Below are positions 9,227 through 17,857 of a stretch of DNA of 64,000 nt, piece by piece. The stretch is taken from the NCBI RefSeq assembly GCF_024362325.1, contig NZ_CP101497.1, positions 2,294,001 through 2,358,000 on the forward strand, given 5' to 3'. Within the stretch, counting starts at the first letter, position 1; each line of letters opens with the position of its first letter. This stretch comes from Microcella humidisoli. GTDB taxonomy: Bacteria; Actinomycetota; Actinomycetes; Actinomycetales; Microbacteriaceae. The notes below the pieces were generated by a model. That model was not told the origin of the DNA. It searched no databases and was given only the letters and a program-made list of their open reading frames with translations. Made by a program: the position numbers and the translations under genes.

Positions 9227-9865
9227 GTGCCCCGCGGCAGGGAGGCCCCGCCCGTCCTCCGTGCATCCGAGATCCCGGTGCACGGCGTCTCCTGGCGAAC
9301 AGCGGTGCGGTGGTGCAATGCGGCGTCCGAGCTCGAGGGCCTCGTGCCCGCCTACCGTCTCGACGGGGAGCGCGTCGAGTGGGATGCGGCTGCCTCGGGC
9401 TTCCGCCTGCCGACCGAGGCCGAGTGGGAACACGCCTGCCGCGCGGGGACGACGGGGCCCCGGTACGGCGAGCTCGCCGAGATCGCCTGGACGGCGATCG
9501 ACGACGTCGACGCCCCGCAGCCGGTGGGACGCAAGCGGGCGAACGGCGCCGGGCTCCACGACATGCTCGGCAACCTCTGGGAGTGGGTCTGGGATCACGC
9601 CGACACCGCGCGATACGGCGACTACCGCGTGCTGCGCGGAGGGGGATGGGCCGACCGCCCTTGGAGCGTGCGGGCATCTGTGCGCCGGGGGAGCGCGCCG
9701 GACGCGACGATCGAGGACGTGGGCTTCCGAGTCGCGCGGGGCGCCGTCACGGCTCGTGGGATCGATGAGCTGCAGGGGTGGTCGCGCATCGAGGATGCCC
9801 GCCGTGCGTCGGTCACGGGGCCCCGGCCGGTCGGCTGGACGCCGCTCGAGCGCACCCTGCGTTGA
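9227..9865 (+). CDS. Formylglycine-generating-enzyme-like (SUMF1) domain protein
   Basis: A 212-residue protein made almost entirely of an FGE-sulfatase/SUMF1 (C-type-lectin-like) fold. The family landmarks occur in order: PVHGVSWRTAVRWCNAAS, FRLPTEAEWEHACRAGT, GLHDMLGNLWEWVWD, VLRGGGWADRPW and a C-terminal VGFRVARG. True oxygen-dependent formylglycine-generating enzymes carry two active-site cysteines in the C-terminal third. None are there; the only Cys residues are in the two upstream motifs. A sulfatase-activating role is therefore unlikely, and a binding or other oxygenase-like function is possible. It sits between the cta operon and the convergent qcr genes with its own leaderless-type promoter. 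Confidence 0.85.
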   Translation: MPRGREAPPVLRASEIPVHGVSWRTAVRWCNAASELEGLVPAYRLDGERVEWDAAASGFRLPTEAEWEHACRAGTTGPRYGELAEIAWTAIDDVDAPQPVGRKRANGAGLHDMLGNLWEWVWDHADTARYGDYRVLRGGGWADRPWSVRASVRRGSAPDATIEDVGFRVARGAVTARGIDELQGWSRIEDARRASVTGPRPVGWTPLERTLR

Positions 9866-9915
9866 CGACGCCGAAAGGCCCCGCGATCGTCCTCCGCGGC
9901 ACGCCCGCGAACGAC

Positions 9916-9949
9916 GTCGGCCCCGCTCTCGGAGGAGGGCGGGGCCGAC
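9916..9949. terminator. Hairpin between convergent SUMF1-like gene and qcrB
   Basis: An 11-bp perfect stem (GTCGGCCCCGC with GCGGGGCCGAC) with a 12-nt loop lies between the two convergent stop codons. It has no T-tract on either side, as is common in GC-rich actinobacteria, and could terminate both transcripts. Confidence 0.6.
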
Positions 9950-9963
9950 GGGGGATCGTGCTG

Positions 9964-11586
9964 TTAGTGCTTCTGCGACTCCAGCTCGTTCATCGTGACC
10001 GGCGCGATGCGGTCTTCGAAGAACCACCGCGAGAGCCCGGCGCGCACGCGCTGCGTGACCGTGATCTTGCCGTCGTCGTTCGGGCGGATCATGAGCGGCT
10101 GGTACTCGTCGAAGCTCACGAGGCGCCACCGCTCGAAGTCGTCGAGCTGCTCGTGCACCTCGATGTACTCGCCGCCAGGCAGGCGCACGACGCGACCCGA
10201 CTCGAAGCCGTGCAGCGCGATCTCGCGATCCTTGCGCTGCAGGGCGAGGCACACGCGCTTCGTGATGAAGAAGGCGATGAAGGGGCCGACCACGGTGGCG
10301 AACTGGAGGGCGTGGATGACGCCTTCGATCGTCAGGCGGAAGTGCGTCGCGATGAGGTCGGAACTCGCCGCTGCCCACAGGGCCGCGTAGAACGTGACGC
10401 CCGCAGCGCCGATCGCCGTGCGCACCGGCGCGTTGCGCGGGCGCTCCGCGATGTGGTGCTCGCGACGGTCGCCCGTGACCCAGGCCTCGAAGAACGGGTA
10501 GAGCGCCACGGCGGCCATGAACACCAGGAGACCGACGAGCGGGATCAGCACGCCGAACGCCCACGTGTACCCGAACGGGTCGACGACATCGAGGTTCGGC
10601 GGGATTAGACGCAGAGCGCCGTCGGCGAAGCCGATGTACCAGTCGGGCTGCGTTCCGGCCGACACCGGTGAGGGGTCGTACGGTCCGTAGTTCCAGATCG
10701 GGTTGATCGTGAAGAACGAGGCGATCAGCACGATGACACCGAAGACGATGAAGAAGAACCCACCGGCCTTCGCCGCGAACGCCGGCAGCACCGGGGCGCC
10801 CACGACGTTGTCGTTGGTGCGGCCGGGAGCGGCGAACTGCGTGTGCTTGTTGACGATCAGGAGCACCATGTGGATGCCGATGAGGGCGATCGTGATCGCC
10901 GGCAGCAGCATGATGTGCAGGACGTAGAGCCTCGGGATGATGTCGGTGCCCGGGAACTCGTCGCCGAACAGGAGGTACGAGATCCAGGCGCCGGCGACCG
11001 GAACCGCCTTGATCATGCCGTCGATAATGCGCAGACCGTTGCCCGAGAGCAGGTCGTCGGGCAGCGAGTAGCCGGTGAAGCCCAGCGCCATCGCCATGAC
11101 GAACAGCAGGAAGCCGATGACCCAGTTGAACTCGCGCGGCTTGCGGAATGCGCCGGTGAAGAACACGCGGAGCATGTGCAGGCCGATCGCCGCCACAAAG
11201 AGCAGGGCCGCCCAGTGGTGCACCTGGCGCATGAGCAGGCCACCGCGAATCTCGAACGAGATGTCGAGGGCCGAGTGGTACGCGACCGACATCGGGATGC
11301 CTTGCAGGGGCACGTAGGAGCCCTCGTACTCGACCTCGGTCATCGACGGGTCGAAGAAGAAGGTCAGGAACGTGCCGCTGAGCAGGATCACGATGAAGCT
11401 GTAGAGCGCGACCTCACCGAGCATGAACGACCAGTGGTCGGGGAAGATCTTGCGCCCAAGGGCCTTGACGGCGGTCGAGGCGCTCGTGCGCTCATCGACG
11501 TAGTTGGCCGCCCAGCCCGTGAACCGCATGCCGCGCCCGGGCGCGGTCTCGGCCGACGGTGCCGGCGGGGTCACAGTGGTACTCAC
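9964..11586 (-). CDS. qcrB: Cytochrome bc complex cytochrome b subunit
   Basis: Diheme cytochrome b of the actinobacterial menaquinol:cytochrome c oxidoreductase, part of the bcc-aa3 supercomplex. It has 540 residues, with an N-terminal eight-helix core and the long C-terminal extension typical of Actinobacteria. Visible are the paired heme His region in RQVHHWAALLFVAAIGLHMLRVF (family hallmark), GYSLPDDLLSG, and the Qo-site motif, which in actinobacteria reads PDWYIGF. The GTG start overlaps the qcrA stop by 4 bp (GTGA), so translation is coupled. It is the last gene of the leftward ctaE-qcrC-qcrA-qcrB operon. Confidence 0.96.
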   Translation of the reverse strand: MSTTVTPPAPSAETAPGRGMRFTGWAANYVDERTSASTAVKALGRKIFPDHWSFMLGEVALYSFIVILLSGTFLTFFFDPSMTEVEYEGSYVPLQGIPMSVAYHSALDISFEIRGGLLMRQVHHWAALLFVAAIGLHMLRVFFTGAFRKPREFNWVIGFLLFVMAMALGFTGYSLPDDLLSGNGLRIIDGMIKAVPVAGAWISYLLFGDEFPGTDIIPRLYVLHIMLLPAITIALIGIHMVLLIVNKHTQFAAPGRTNDNVVGAPVLPAFAAKAGGFFFIVFGVIVLIASFFTINPIWNYGPYDPSPVSAGTQPDWYIGFADGALRLIPPNLDVVDPFGYTWAFGVLIPLVGLLVFMAAVALYPFFEAWVTGDRREHHIAERPRNAPVRTAIGAAGVTFYAALWAAASSDLIATHFRLTIEGVIHALQFATVVGPFIAFFITKRVCLALQRKDREIALHGFESGRVVRLPGGEYIEVHEQLDDFERWRLVSFDEYQPLMIRPNDDGKITVTQRVRAGLSRWFFEDRIAPVTMNELESQKH

Positions 11587-12665
11587 AGTGCACGCTCCCA
11601 GAAGCTCGGACCCACAGGTTCGGTGAAGTCGCTCTGCGCGACGAGGTAACCCTCTTCATCCACAGTGATCGGGAGCTGGGGAAGGGGACGGGCCGCCGGT
11701 CCGAAGATGACCTCGCAGTGGTTCGCGACGTCGAACTGGGACTGGTGGCAGGGGCACAGCAGGTGGTGCGTCTGCTGCTCGTACAGCGCGACGGGGCATC
11801 CGACGTGCGTACAGATCTTGGAGTAGGCGACGATGCCGTCGTACGACCAGTCGGCCTTCGCCGGGTCTTCATTGAGCTCGTCGACGGGGAGGCGCATGAG
11901 GAGCACGGCCGCCTTGGCCTTCTCCTCGAGGCGGTGCGACTCGAGCTCGGCGAGGCCCTCGGGAATGACGTGGAACGCCGACCCGATGGTCACCTCGGAG
12001 GCCTTGATGGGCGTGCCCGAAGGGTCGCGCGCGAGGCGCGTGCCGGCCTCCCACATCGTGTGCTTGAGCAGTGCCACCGGGTCTTCGGCCGGAGCGAGGT
12101 CACGGAAGAGCGCGATTGCCGGGATGGGCGTGGCCACGACCGCGCCGATGAGCGAGTTGCGCACGAGCGTGCGCCGCGTGAAGCCCGACTCGGCGTTCGC
12201 CTCGCTGAAGATCTCGACGGCGCGCTCGCGCGACTCGTCGCTGCCGCGAGTGGGGTGCCGCTGCTCGACGAGCTCGTGGCCGTGCATGAGCGCCTTCGAC
12301 CAGTGCACCGCACCGATGCCGACGCCGAGCAGACCGAGCGTGATGCCGATGCCGAGGAACATGTTGTTCAGGCGGATGCTGCCCGGGTCGAGTTCGTCGA
12401 TCGGGAACAGGATGTACGCCGCGACGGCGAGCACGCTGCCGACGATCGAGAGGAAGAACAGCGCGCTGATCGTGCGCTCGGCCTGCTTCTCCTTCTTCGG
12501 GTCGAGATCGGTGACGCGCAGCCGCTCGGGCGGGAATCCGGGGTTCGGGATGCGGTCGGTGCGCACCACCGCGACGGCGGGCGCGGGCGCCGCGTGATCC
12601 GCCTGCTGGGCGACAGCGTTGCCCACGGTCTCGCCGTTGGGGGTGCCGTCGTGTGCCTCAGCCAA
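11583..12665 (-). CDS. qcrA: Rieske iron-sulfur subunit of the cytochrome bc complex
   Basis: The Rieske protein moves electrons from menaquinol at the Qo site to cytochrome cc. It has 360 residues, longer than proteobacterial forms, because actinobacterial QcrA has three N-terminal transmembrane helices (about residues 60-80, 90-115 and 160-185). The [2Fe-2S] ligands are complete in CTHVGCPVALY and LLCPCHQSQFDV near residues 290-320, each contributing one Cys and one His plus the disulfide Cys pair. It lies between qcrC (30 bp upstream) and qcrB (4-bp overlap). Confidence 0.96.
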   Translation of the reverse strand: MAEAHDGTPNGETVGNAVAQQADHAAPAPAVAVVRTDRIPNPGFPPERLRVTDLDPKKEKQAERTISALFFLSIVGSVLAVAAYILFPIDELDPGSIRLNNMFLGIGITLGLLGVGIGAVHWSKALMHGHELVEQRHPTRGSDESRERAVEIFSEANAESGFTRRTLVRNSLIGAVVATPIPAIALFRDLAPAEDPVALLKHTMWEAGTRLARDPSGTPIKASEVTIGSAFHVIPEGLAELESHRLEEKAKAAVLLMRLPVDELNEDPAKADWSYDGIVAYSKICTHVGCPVALYEQQTHHLLCPCHQSQFDVANHCEVIFGPAARPLPQLPITVDEEGYLVAQSDFTEPVGPSFWERAL

Positions 12666-12695
12666 TGGTCGTCCTTTCCTCGAGTGCGTGCGGGC

Positions 12696-13496
12696 CTAGT
12701 TCGACTTCGCGGTGAGCCAGATGGTCACACCGACGAGAGCGCCGAGGCCGAAGATCCAGATGAAGAGGCCCTCGGAGACGGGGCCGAGCGAACCGAGGTC
12801 CCAGCCGCCGACAGAAGGGTTCTCCTGCACGTAGAGCAGGTAGGTGATGATGTCGTTCTTCTCTTCGGGGGTGAGGTTCAGGTCGCTGAACACGGGCATG
12901 TTCTGGGGCCCGGTGACCATCGCGCCGTAGATGTGCACGGGGTCGACGCCCGCGAGGCCGGGAGCCCACTTGCCTTCCGTGAGCGCGCCGCCGGCGCCGG
13001 CGACGTTGTGGCACATCGCGCAGTTGATGCGGAACAGCTCGGCTCCGTTGGCGGCGTCGCCGTCGCCCGCGATGTAGCGGTCCGCCGGAACAGCCGGTCC
13101 GGGAGCCAGGTCGGCGACCCACGCGGCCATGGCGTCGATCTGCTCTTGCGTGAACTGCACCGGCTTCACCTCGGCCTGCGGGCCCGAGGCGGCCATGGGC
13201 ATACGGCCCGTGCCGACCTGGAAGTCGACGGCGAGCGCGCCCGCGCCGATCAGGGTCGGGCCGGCAGCGGTGCCTTCAGCGTTGAGGCCGTGACAGCTGG
13301 CGCAGTTCGCGGCGAAGAGCTTGCCGCCCTCGTCGATGAGCTGCGCGCTGGCGGCGGTCGTCTCGGCCGTGGCCGTGGCCGTCGCGAGCGCGTAGGCGCC
13401 GCCGGTGGCCAGGAGGCCGACGACGAGCAGCGCAGTGGTCGCGAGCGGGTGGCGACGGCCGGCGCGACGGGCGGATGCAGGAGCGGTGGGTGCCAT
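12696..13496 (-). CDS. qcrC: Diheme cytochrome c subunit of the cytochrome bc complex
   Basis: The membrane-anchored diheme cytochrome cc replaces cytochrome c1 and soluble cytochrome c and hands electrons directly to CtaC. It has 266 residues, with an N-terminal signal/anchor helix at about residues 20-36 and two cytochrome c domains with heme motifs CASCH (C65-H69) and CAMCH (C159-H163). A C-terminal transmembrane helix (GLFIWIFGLGALVGVTIWL) anchors it. It starts 26 bp after ctaE ends and is followed by qcrA, the standard actinobacterial order. Confidence 0.96.
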   Translation of the reverse strand: MAPTAPASARRAGRRHPLATTALLVVGLLATGGAYALATATATAETTAASAQLIDEGGKLFAANCASCHGLNAEGTAAGPTLIGAGALAVDFQVGTGRMPMAASGPQAEVKPVQFTQEQIDAMAAWVADLAPGPAVPADRYIAGDGDAANGAELFRINCAMCHNVAGAGGALTEGKWAPGLAGVDPVHIYGAMVTGPQNMPVFSDLNLTPEEKNDIITYLLYVQENPSVGGWDLGSLGPVSEGLFIWIFGLGALVGVTIWLTAKSN

Positions 13497-13522
13497 GGTG
13501 TGGAGCGTCTCGATTCTGCGGG

Positions 13523-14152
13523 TTATTGAAGGACGTAGATGACGAGGAAGAGGCCGATCCAGACCACGTCAACGAAGTGCCAGTAATAGGAGACCACGAT
13601 GGCGCTCGTGGCATCGCGATGCGTGAAGGTCTTCACGGCATATGCGCGGCCGATCACCAGGAGGAAGGCGATGAGACCGCCCGTCACGTGCAGGCCGTGG
13701 AAGCCGGTCGTGAGGTAGAAGGCCGAGCCGAAGGCGTCGGAGTCGAGGGTGACGTACTCGCTCACGAGGATGGCGTACTCGTAGATCTGGCCGATGACGA
13801 AGACAGCGCCCATCGCGTAGGTGAGGAAGAACCACTCGATCATGCCCCACTTGACGGGACTCCAGCCGGTCCGTCGCGCCTGCAGGCGCTCGGCGGCGAA
13901 GACGCCGAACTGGCACGTGACGCTCGAGAGCACGAGGATGATCGTGTTCACGGTCGCGAGCGGGATGTTGAAGAGCTCGGTGCCCTGCTCCCAGAGCTGC
14001 GGAGACGTGGACCGCAGGGTGAAGTAGATGGCGAACAGGCCAGCGAAGAACATCACCTCGCTTCCCAGCCAGACGATCGTGCCCACGGCGACGACGTTCG
14101 GTCGGTTGATCGTGGGCGCGCTGAGCGAGCTCGAAAGCGAGGTACTGGTCAC
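13523..14152 (-). CDS. ctaE: Cytochrome c oxidase subunit III
   Basis: Subunit III of the aa3 oxidase, 209 residues, with five transmembrane helices as usual for actinobacterial CtaE. Typical segments are [18 protein letters not shown] at the first helix, [27 protein letters not shown] and the C-terminal [18 protein letters not shown] 14152 is chosen because a CATAAT -10 element lies 6 bp upstream of it, which suggests a leaderless transcript. The open frame runs much further upstream, antisense to trpD, without family similarity. It heads the operon ctaE-qcrC-qcrA-qcrB and is divergent from trpD. Confidence 0.95.
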   Translation of the reverse strand: MTSTSLSSSLSAPTINRPNVVAVGTIVWLGSEVMFFAGLFAIYFTLRSTSPQLWEQGTELFNIPLATVNTIILVLSSVTCQFGVFAAERLQARRTGWSPVKWGMIEWFFLTYAMGAVFVIGQIYEYAILVSEYVTLDSDAFGSAFYLTTGFHGLHVTGGLIAFLLVIGRAYAVKTFTHRDATSAIVVSYYWHFVDVVWIGLFLVIYVLQ

Positions 14153-14158
14153 CCACTC

Positions 14159-14164
14159 ATTATG
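14159..14164 (-). promoter_or_regulatory. -10 hexamer CATAAT for ctaE-qcrCAB
   Basis: On the minus strand CATAAT (5 of 6 to TATAAT) is followed by 6 bp and then the ctaE GTG. The main respiratory operon would therefore be transcribed from a leaderless-type promoter. Confidence 0.5.
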
Positions 14165-14218
14165 ACCGATGAAACTGGAGGTTCGAGCCGGGCGACACCC
14201 CGGTTTCGAGCGAGAAAG

Positions 14219-14224
14219 TAGCAT
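14219..14224 (+). promoter_or_regulatory. -10 hexamer TAGCAT for trpD
   Basis: TAGCAT is followed by 6 bp and the trpD ATG. It is back to back with the ctaE promoter in a 78-bp divergent intergenic region. Confidence 0.5.
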
Positions 14225-14230
14225 CAAGGC

Positions 14231-15286
14231 ATGTCGACGCTCCCCACGTGGCCCCGCATCCTCACCCGCATGCTCGATGGCGACGATCTGTCGATCGCCG
14301 AGGCCTCGTGGGCCATGGAGCAGGTGGTCTCGGGTGAGGCGACCGAGGCCCAGCTGGGCGGCTTCCTGGTGGCACTGCGGGCCAAGGGCGAGACGGTTGA
14401 CGAGATCGTGGGCTTCCGGGATGCTGCGCTTCGGCACGCTCGATCGCTCGAGATCGACTCCATGGTGCTCGACATTGTCGGAACCGGGGGAGATCCCTAC
14501 GGCGCCGTGGTGAACGTGTCGTCCATCGCATCCATCGTCGTCGCTGCGGCGGGCGTGCCGGTCGCCAAGCACGGCAACCGGGGCGCGAGCTCGGCCTCGG
14601 GCGCGTCGGATGTGCTCGGCGTACTCGGCGTGAACATCGAGCTCGAGCCCGAGCGCGTGGCCGAGGTGTTCGGCGAGGTCGGTCTGACCTACCTCAACGC
14701 GGCGGTCTTCCACCCGGGGTTCCGCCACGCGGGCCCGCCCCGGCGCCAGCTCGGAATCTCGACCGTCTTCAACATCCTCGGACCGCTGTGCAACCCCGCG
14801 CGGCCCGAGGCTTCGGCGGTCGGCGTCGCGAGCCTCGACCGCGTGCCGCTCATGGTGGGCGTGTTCCGCACGCGCGGGGCGACGGCGCTCGTCTACCGCG
14901 GCGACGACGGCATCGACAAGATCACGACGACGGGCCACAGCCACATCTGGGAGGTGTCGCGCGGATTCGTGACCGAGCACGACCTCGACCCGCGGGAGCT
15001 GGGTATTCCGACGGCGTCGATCGATGACATCCTCGGCTCGACGCCCGAGCACAACGCGGGCCTCGCGCGCGCGGTGCTCGCGGGTGACGCCGGGCCGGTG
15101 CGCGACATCGTGCTGCTCAACGCCGCGGCGGGGCTCGTGTCGTTCCGGCTCGCGCAGGACCCGGAGCAGCTGCGCCGACCCCTACTCGAGCGCCTCGCCG
15201 AGCAGCTCGAGGTCGCCGCGGCCGCGATCGACTCTGGAGCCGCCGCGGCCAAGCTCGAGGCCTGGGCCGCGGCCACGCAGCGCTAG
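14231..15286 (+). CDS. trpD: Anthranilate phosphoribosyltransferase
   Basis: Transfers phosphoribosyl from PRPP to anthranilate, the second step of the tryptophan branch. It has 351 residues. Family motifs are an N-terminal helical bundle ([20 protein letters not shown]), the PRPP/Mg loop [27 protein letters not shown], and [19 protein letters not shown] (family hallmark). A leaderless-type promoter decides ATG 14231. trpD next to ctaE-qcrCAB is the conserved actinobacterial arrangement. Its stop overlaps the stop of the convergent Lrp gene by 4 bp. No other trp genes are in the window. Confidence 0.95.
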   Translation: MSTLPTWPRILTRMLDGDDLSIAEASWAMEQVVSGEATEAQLGGFLVALRAKGETVDEIVGFRDAALRHARSLEIDSMVLDIVGTGGDPYGAVVNVSSIASIVVAAAGVPVAKHGNRGASSASGASDVLGVLGVNIELEPERVAEVFGEVGLTYLNAAVFHPGFRHAGPPRRQLGISTVFNILGPLCNPARPEASAVGVASLDRVPLMVGVFRTRGATALVYRGDDGIDKITTTGHSHIWEVSRGFVTEHDLDPRELGIPTASIDDILGSTPEHNAGLARAVLAGDAGPVRDIVLLNAAAGLVSFRLAQDPEQLRRPLLERLAEQLEVAAAAIDSGAAAAKLEAWAAATQR

Positions 15287-15798
15287 TCGGAGGAGGAACG
15301 CGCCCCACTCGGCACCATGCCGGCGCCCTCGAGCACTTCGAACACGAGCTGCGTCTCGACGTGCCGCACGTGCGGGTGCGTCGTGAGGTGCTCGAGCACG
15401 AGCTCGCGCAGCGCCGCGGCCGACTCGACGGCGACGTGCAGCAGGTAGTCGTCGGCTCCCGCGACGTGGAAGGCCGTGAGCACGCTCGGCAGCGTGCGCA
15501 CCCGCTGCTCGAAGCCGCGGATCTGCTCGCGCCCGTGGGTGCCGAGGCGCACGGTGATGAGCGCCTGCAGCGTGAGGCCGAGCGCGGCCGGGTCGATGTC
15601 GGCGCGGAACCGACGGATGATCCCGCGCTCGCGCAGCGAGCGCAGCCGCTGCGTGCACGTCGACTCGGCGATGCCGACGCGGGCCGCGAGTGCGGCATTG
15701 GTGAGGCGCCCGTTGCGTTCGAGCTCGGCGAGCATCGCGAGGTCGATCGCATCGAGGGATGCGGGGCGCGCGTTCTGCGCCGCAGGTGAGTCGGGCAT
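15283..15798 (-). CDS. Lrp/AsnC family transcriptional regulator
   Basis: An Lrp/AsnC regulator of 171 residues: an N-terminal winged helix-turn-helix (LDAIDLAMLAELERNGRLTN, then AALAARVGIAESTCTQRLRS) and a C-terminal ligand-binding RAM domain ending in TQLVFEVLEGAGMVP. It is divergent from the PLP-dependent methionine gamma-lyase-like gene, 95 bp away. This is the arrangement of pairs such as Pseudomonas mdeR/mdeA, so it probably controls that gene in response to an amino acid (inference). ATG 15798 is used; an in-frame ATG at 15816 would add six residues and neither has a good ribosome site. Confidence 0.9.
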   Translation of the reverse strand: MPDSPAAQNARPASLDAIDLAMLAELERNGRLTNAALAARVGIAESTCTQRLRSLRERGIIRRFRADIDPAALGLTLQALITVRLGTHGREQIRGFEQRVRTLPSVLTAFHVAGADDYLLHVAVESAAALRELVLEHLTTHPHVRHVETQLVFEVLEGAGMVPSGARSSSD

Positions 15799-15846
15799 CC
15801 CGTCAGCATGAAGCATGCGCGCGCACAGCGTCAATCTACGCGGAAA

Positions 15847-15874
15847 CTGCGGACTTCTGTGGTTTAGGCCGCAG
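15847..15874. promoter_or_regulatory. Candidate regulator site in the lrp/methionine lyase divergent region
   Basis: CTGCGG at 15847-15852 and CCGCAG at 15869-15874 form an inverted repeat with centres 22 bp apart, two helical turns, between the divergent genes. This geometry suits an Lrp-type dimer pair, but 6-bp arms in GC-rich DNA are weak evidence. Confidence 0.3.
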
Positions 15875-15893
15875 GGAGCGCCAGAATCGAGGC

Positions 15894-17132
15894 ATGACGA
15901 GCACTGACGCTTCGAGTCTGCACGACGCCTTCGAGACCATCGCGGTGCGTGCGGGGCGCGACGACCTGACCGCGCTGGGCGTGCACGCGCTGCCGATCGA
16001 CCTGTCGACGACGAACCCGCTGCCCGACATCGACGCCGGGGGAGCCTCGTACGAGGCGATCGCGACGGGCGGGCATCCGACCGAGGGCGGCAACGTCTAC
16101 GCGCGGCTCTGGAACCCGACGGTCGCACGCTTCGAGGAGGCGCTCGCGACCCTCGAGGGGGCAGCCGAGTCCGTGGCATTCGCCTCGGGGATGGCGGCCT
16201 TCTCGGCGACGCTGCTCGCCGCGATGAACCGCGGCCGGGGCCGGCACGTGGTGGCCGTGCGGCCGCTCTACGGCGGCACCGACCACCTGCTCTCCTCGGG
16301 GCTGCTCGGTGCCGAGACGACGTTCTGCGCCCCCGACGAGGTCGGCGACGCCGTACGCGCCGACACCTGCCTCGTCGTCATGGAGACGCCGTGCAACCCC
16401 ACGCTCGAGCTCGTCGACATCGCGGCGGTCGTGGCGGCAGCGGGCGACGTGCCCGTGATGGTCGACAGCACGTTCGCCACGCCCATGCTGCAGAACCCGC
16501 TCGCACACGGTGCGGCCTTGGTGCTGCACAGCGCCACGAAGTACCTCGGCGGCCACGGCGACGCCATGGGGGGAGTGGTCGCGACGAGCGCCGAGTGGGC
16601 GACGGCGATCCGGCCCGTGCGTGCGATCACGGGCGGGCTGCTGCACCCGCTCGGCGCCTACCTGCTGCACCGCGGCCTGCCGACGCTCGCGCTGCGGGTG
16701 CGGGCCCAGCAGGCGACGGCGGGGGAGCTGGCACTGCTGCTGACCCAGCACCCCGCCGTCGCGCGCGTGCACTACCCGGGCCTGCCCGGATCCGACCCGC
16801 GAGGGCTGCTCGGCACGCAGCTGCGCGGACCCGGGGCGATGCTGGCCCTCGATCTGATCGGGGGATACGCGGCCGCGCAGGCGCTCACCGGATTGCTGCG
16901 ACTCTTCACCCACGCGGTGTCGCTCGGGGGCGTCGACTCGCTGGTGCAGCATCCGGCATCGCTCACGCACCGCCCGGTGGCGCCGGATGCCCGCCCCGGG
17001 GCTGGCATCGTGCGCCTCTCAATCGGTCTCGAGTCGGGGGCCGACCTGTGGCGCGACCTCGAGGCCGCGCTCGACGCGGTTCTCGACGGCACCGAGATCC
17101 AGCGACCGCTGGCTCAGGCCTCGGCGACGTAG
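15894..17132 (+). CDS. Cys/Met metabolism PLP-dependent enzyme, probably methionine gamma-lyase
   Basis: A 412-residue member of the trans-sulfuration family (fold type I PLP). Visible are the N-terminal YARLWNPTVARFEEALATLE segment, the ASGMAAFSATLL PLP phosphate region, METPCNPTLELVD, VMVDSTFATPMLQNPL with the PLP Asp, and the Schiff-base lysine in HSATKYLGGHGD. The C-terminus has the LGGVDSLVQHPASLTH motif. Family members include methionine gamma-lyase, cystathionine gamma-lyase and cystathionine gamma-synthase. The divergent Lrp regulator favours methionine gamma-lyase, but sequence alone does not decide. CAGAAT lies 6 bp before the ATG. Its end overlaps the convergent ychJ-like gene by 19 bp. 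Confidence 0.85.
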   Translation: MTSTDASSLHDAFETIAVRAGRDDLTALGVHALPIDLSTTNPLPDIDAGGASYEAIATGGHPTEGGNVYARLWNPTVARFEEALATLEGAAESVAFASGMAAFSATLLAAMNRGRGRHVVAVRPLYGGTDHLLSSGLLGAETTFCAPDEVGDAVRADTCLVVMETPCNPTLELVDIAAVVAAAGDVPVMVDSTFATPMLQNPLAHGAALVLHSATKYLGGHGDAMGGVVATSAEWATAIRPVRAITGGLLHPLGAYLLHRGLPTLALRVRAQQATAGELALLLTQHPAVARVHYPGLPGSDPRGLLGTQLRGPGAMLALDLIGGYAAAQALTGLLRLFTHAVSLGGVDSLVQHPASLTHRPVAPDARPGAGIVRLSIGLESGADLWRDLEAALDAVLDGTEIQRPLAQASAT

Positions 17133-17488
17133 TACCAGCGCCCGCCCTCGCGCACGAAGCTGCTGCGCTCGCGCTGCGAGCCGCGAGCCTCGGCGGAGCG
17201 CCAGAACGCCTCGAACGCGACCTCGCCGCGCGTGTCGAGCGGTCCGCCGGCGGCGCGGTCGAGGATGTCGAGGCGGTACCACCGCAGTTCGGGGTCGAGC
17301 TCGAGCGTCGCGGGCCGGGTCGAGGGGTGCCACGACGCCAGCAGGTAGTCGGCGTCGCCGACCGCGAAGGCGCTGAAGCGCGAGCGCATGAGCGCCTCGG
17401 CCGTCGGTGCGACGCTCTCGCCGCGGTGCACCGGTTCGCAGCACTCGGTGTAGGGGAGCCCGCTCAGGCAGGGGCAGCGGGTCGTCAC
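17114..17488 (-). CDS. YchJ family protein (UPF0225, SEC-C-like metal-binding motif)
   Basis: A 124-residue YchJ-type protein of unknown function. It begins with a zinc-ribbon-like SEC-C relative (RCPCLSGLPYTECCEPVHRG), followed by the conserved PTAEALMRSRFSAFAVGDADY region and an NTF2-like fold ending in RERSSFVREGGRWYYV. Such proteins often look like solitary metal-binding accessory proteins. The GTG start directly precedes the first Cys motif. The gene overlaps the tail of the convergent PLP enzyme gene by 19 bp and lies 4 bp downstream of the DUF2200 gene on the same strand, so it probably ends a small operon VOC-DUF2200-YchJ. Confidence 0.88.
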   Translation of the reverse strand: MTTRCPCLSGLPYTECCEPVHRGESVAPTAEALMRSRFSAFAVGDADYLLASWHPSTRPATLELDPELRWYRLDILDRAAGGPLDTRGEVAFEAFWRSAEARGSQRERSSFVREGGRWYYVAEA

Positions 17489-17492
17489 CAGG

Positions 17493-17855
17493 TCAGCCCC
17501 GCAGCACCTTCTCCATCGCCCGACCTTTGGCGAGCTCGTCGACGAGCTTGTCGAGGTAGCGCACCTGCTGCATCAACGGTTCCTCGATCTCTTCGACCCG
17601 CACGCCGCAGATGACGCCCGTGATGAGCGAGGCGTTCGCGTGGAGGGTCGAGCGCTCGAAGAACTCGGCGAAGGTCGTCTGATCGGCGACGTGCCGGGCG
17701 ATCGCCTCGGCGTCGAATCCGGTCAGCCAGGTGATGACCTCATCGAGTTCGGCCTTGGTGCGCCCCTTGCGCTCGAGCTTGGTGACGTACAGCGGGTACA
17801 CCTGGCCGAACGACATGCGCGCGACGCGCTCGAGGGTTGCCGGTGCCGTCGCCAT
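17493..17855 (-). CDS. DUF2200 family protein
   Basis: A 120-residue soluble protein of the DUF2200 family, function unknown. The hallmark stretches are present: MSFGQVYPLYVTKLERKGRT, ELDEVITWLTGF, and the highly conserved C-terminal ITGVICGVRVEEIEEPLMQQ followed by RYLDKLVDELAKGRAMEKVL. The start codon lies 2 bp after the stop of the VOC gene, which suggests co-translation. No catalytic site can be named from sequence. Confidence 0.9.
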   Translation of the reverse strand: MATAPATLERVARMSFGQVYPLYVTKLERKGRTKAELDEVITWLTGFDAEAIARHVADQTTFAEFFERSTLHANASLITGVICGVRVEEIEEPLMQQVRYLDKLVDELAKGRAMEKVLRG

Positions 17856-17857
17856 GA

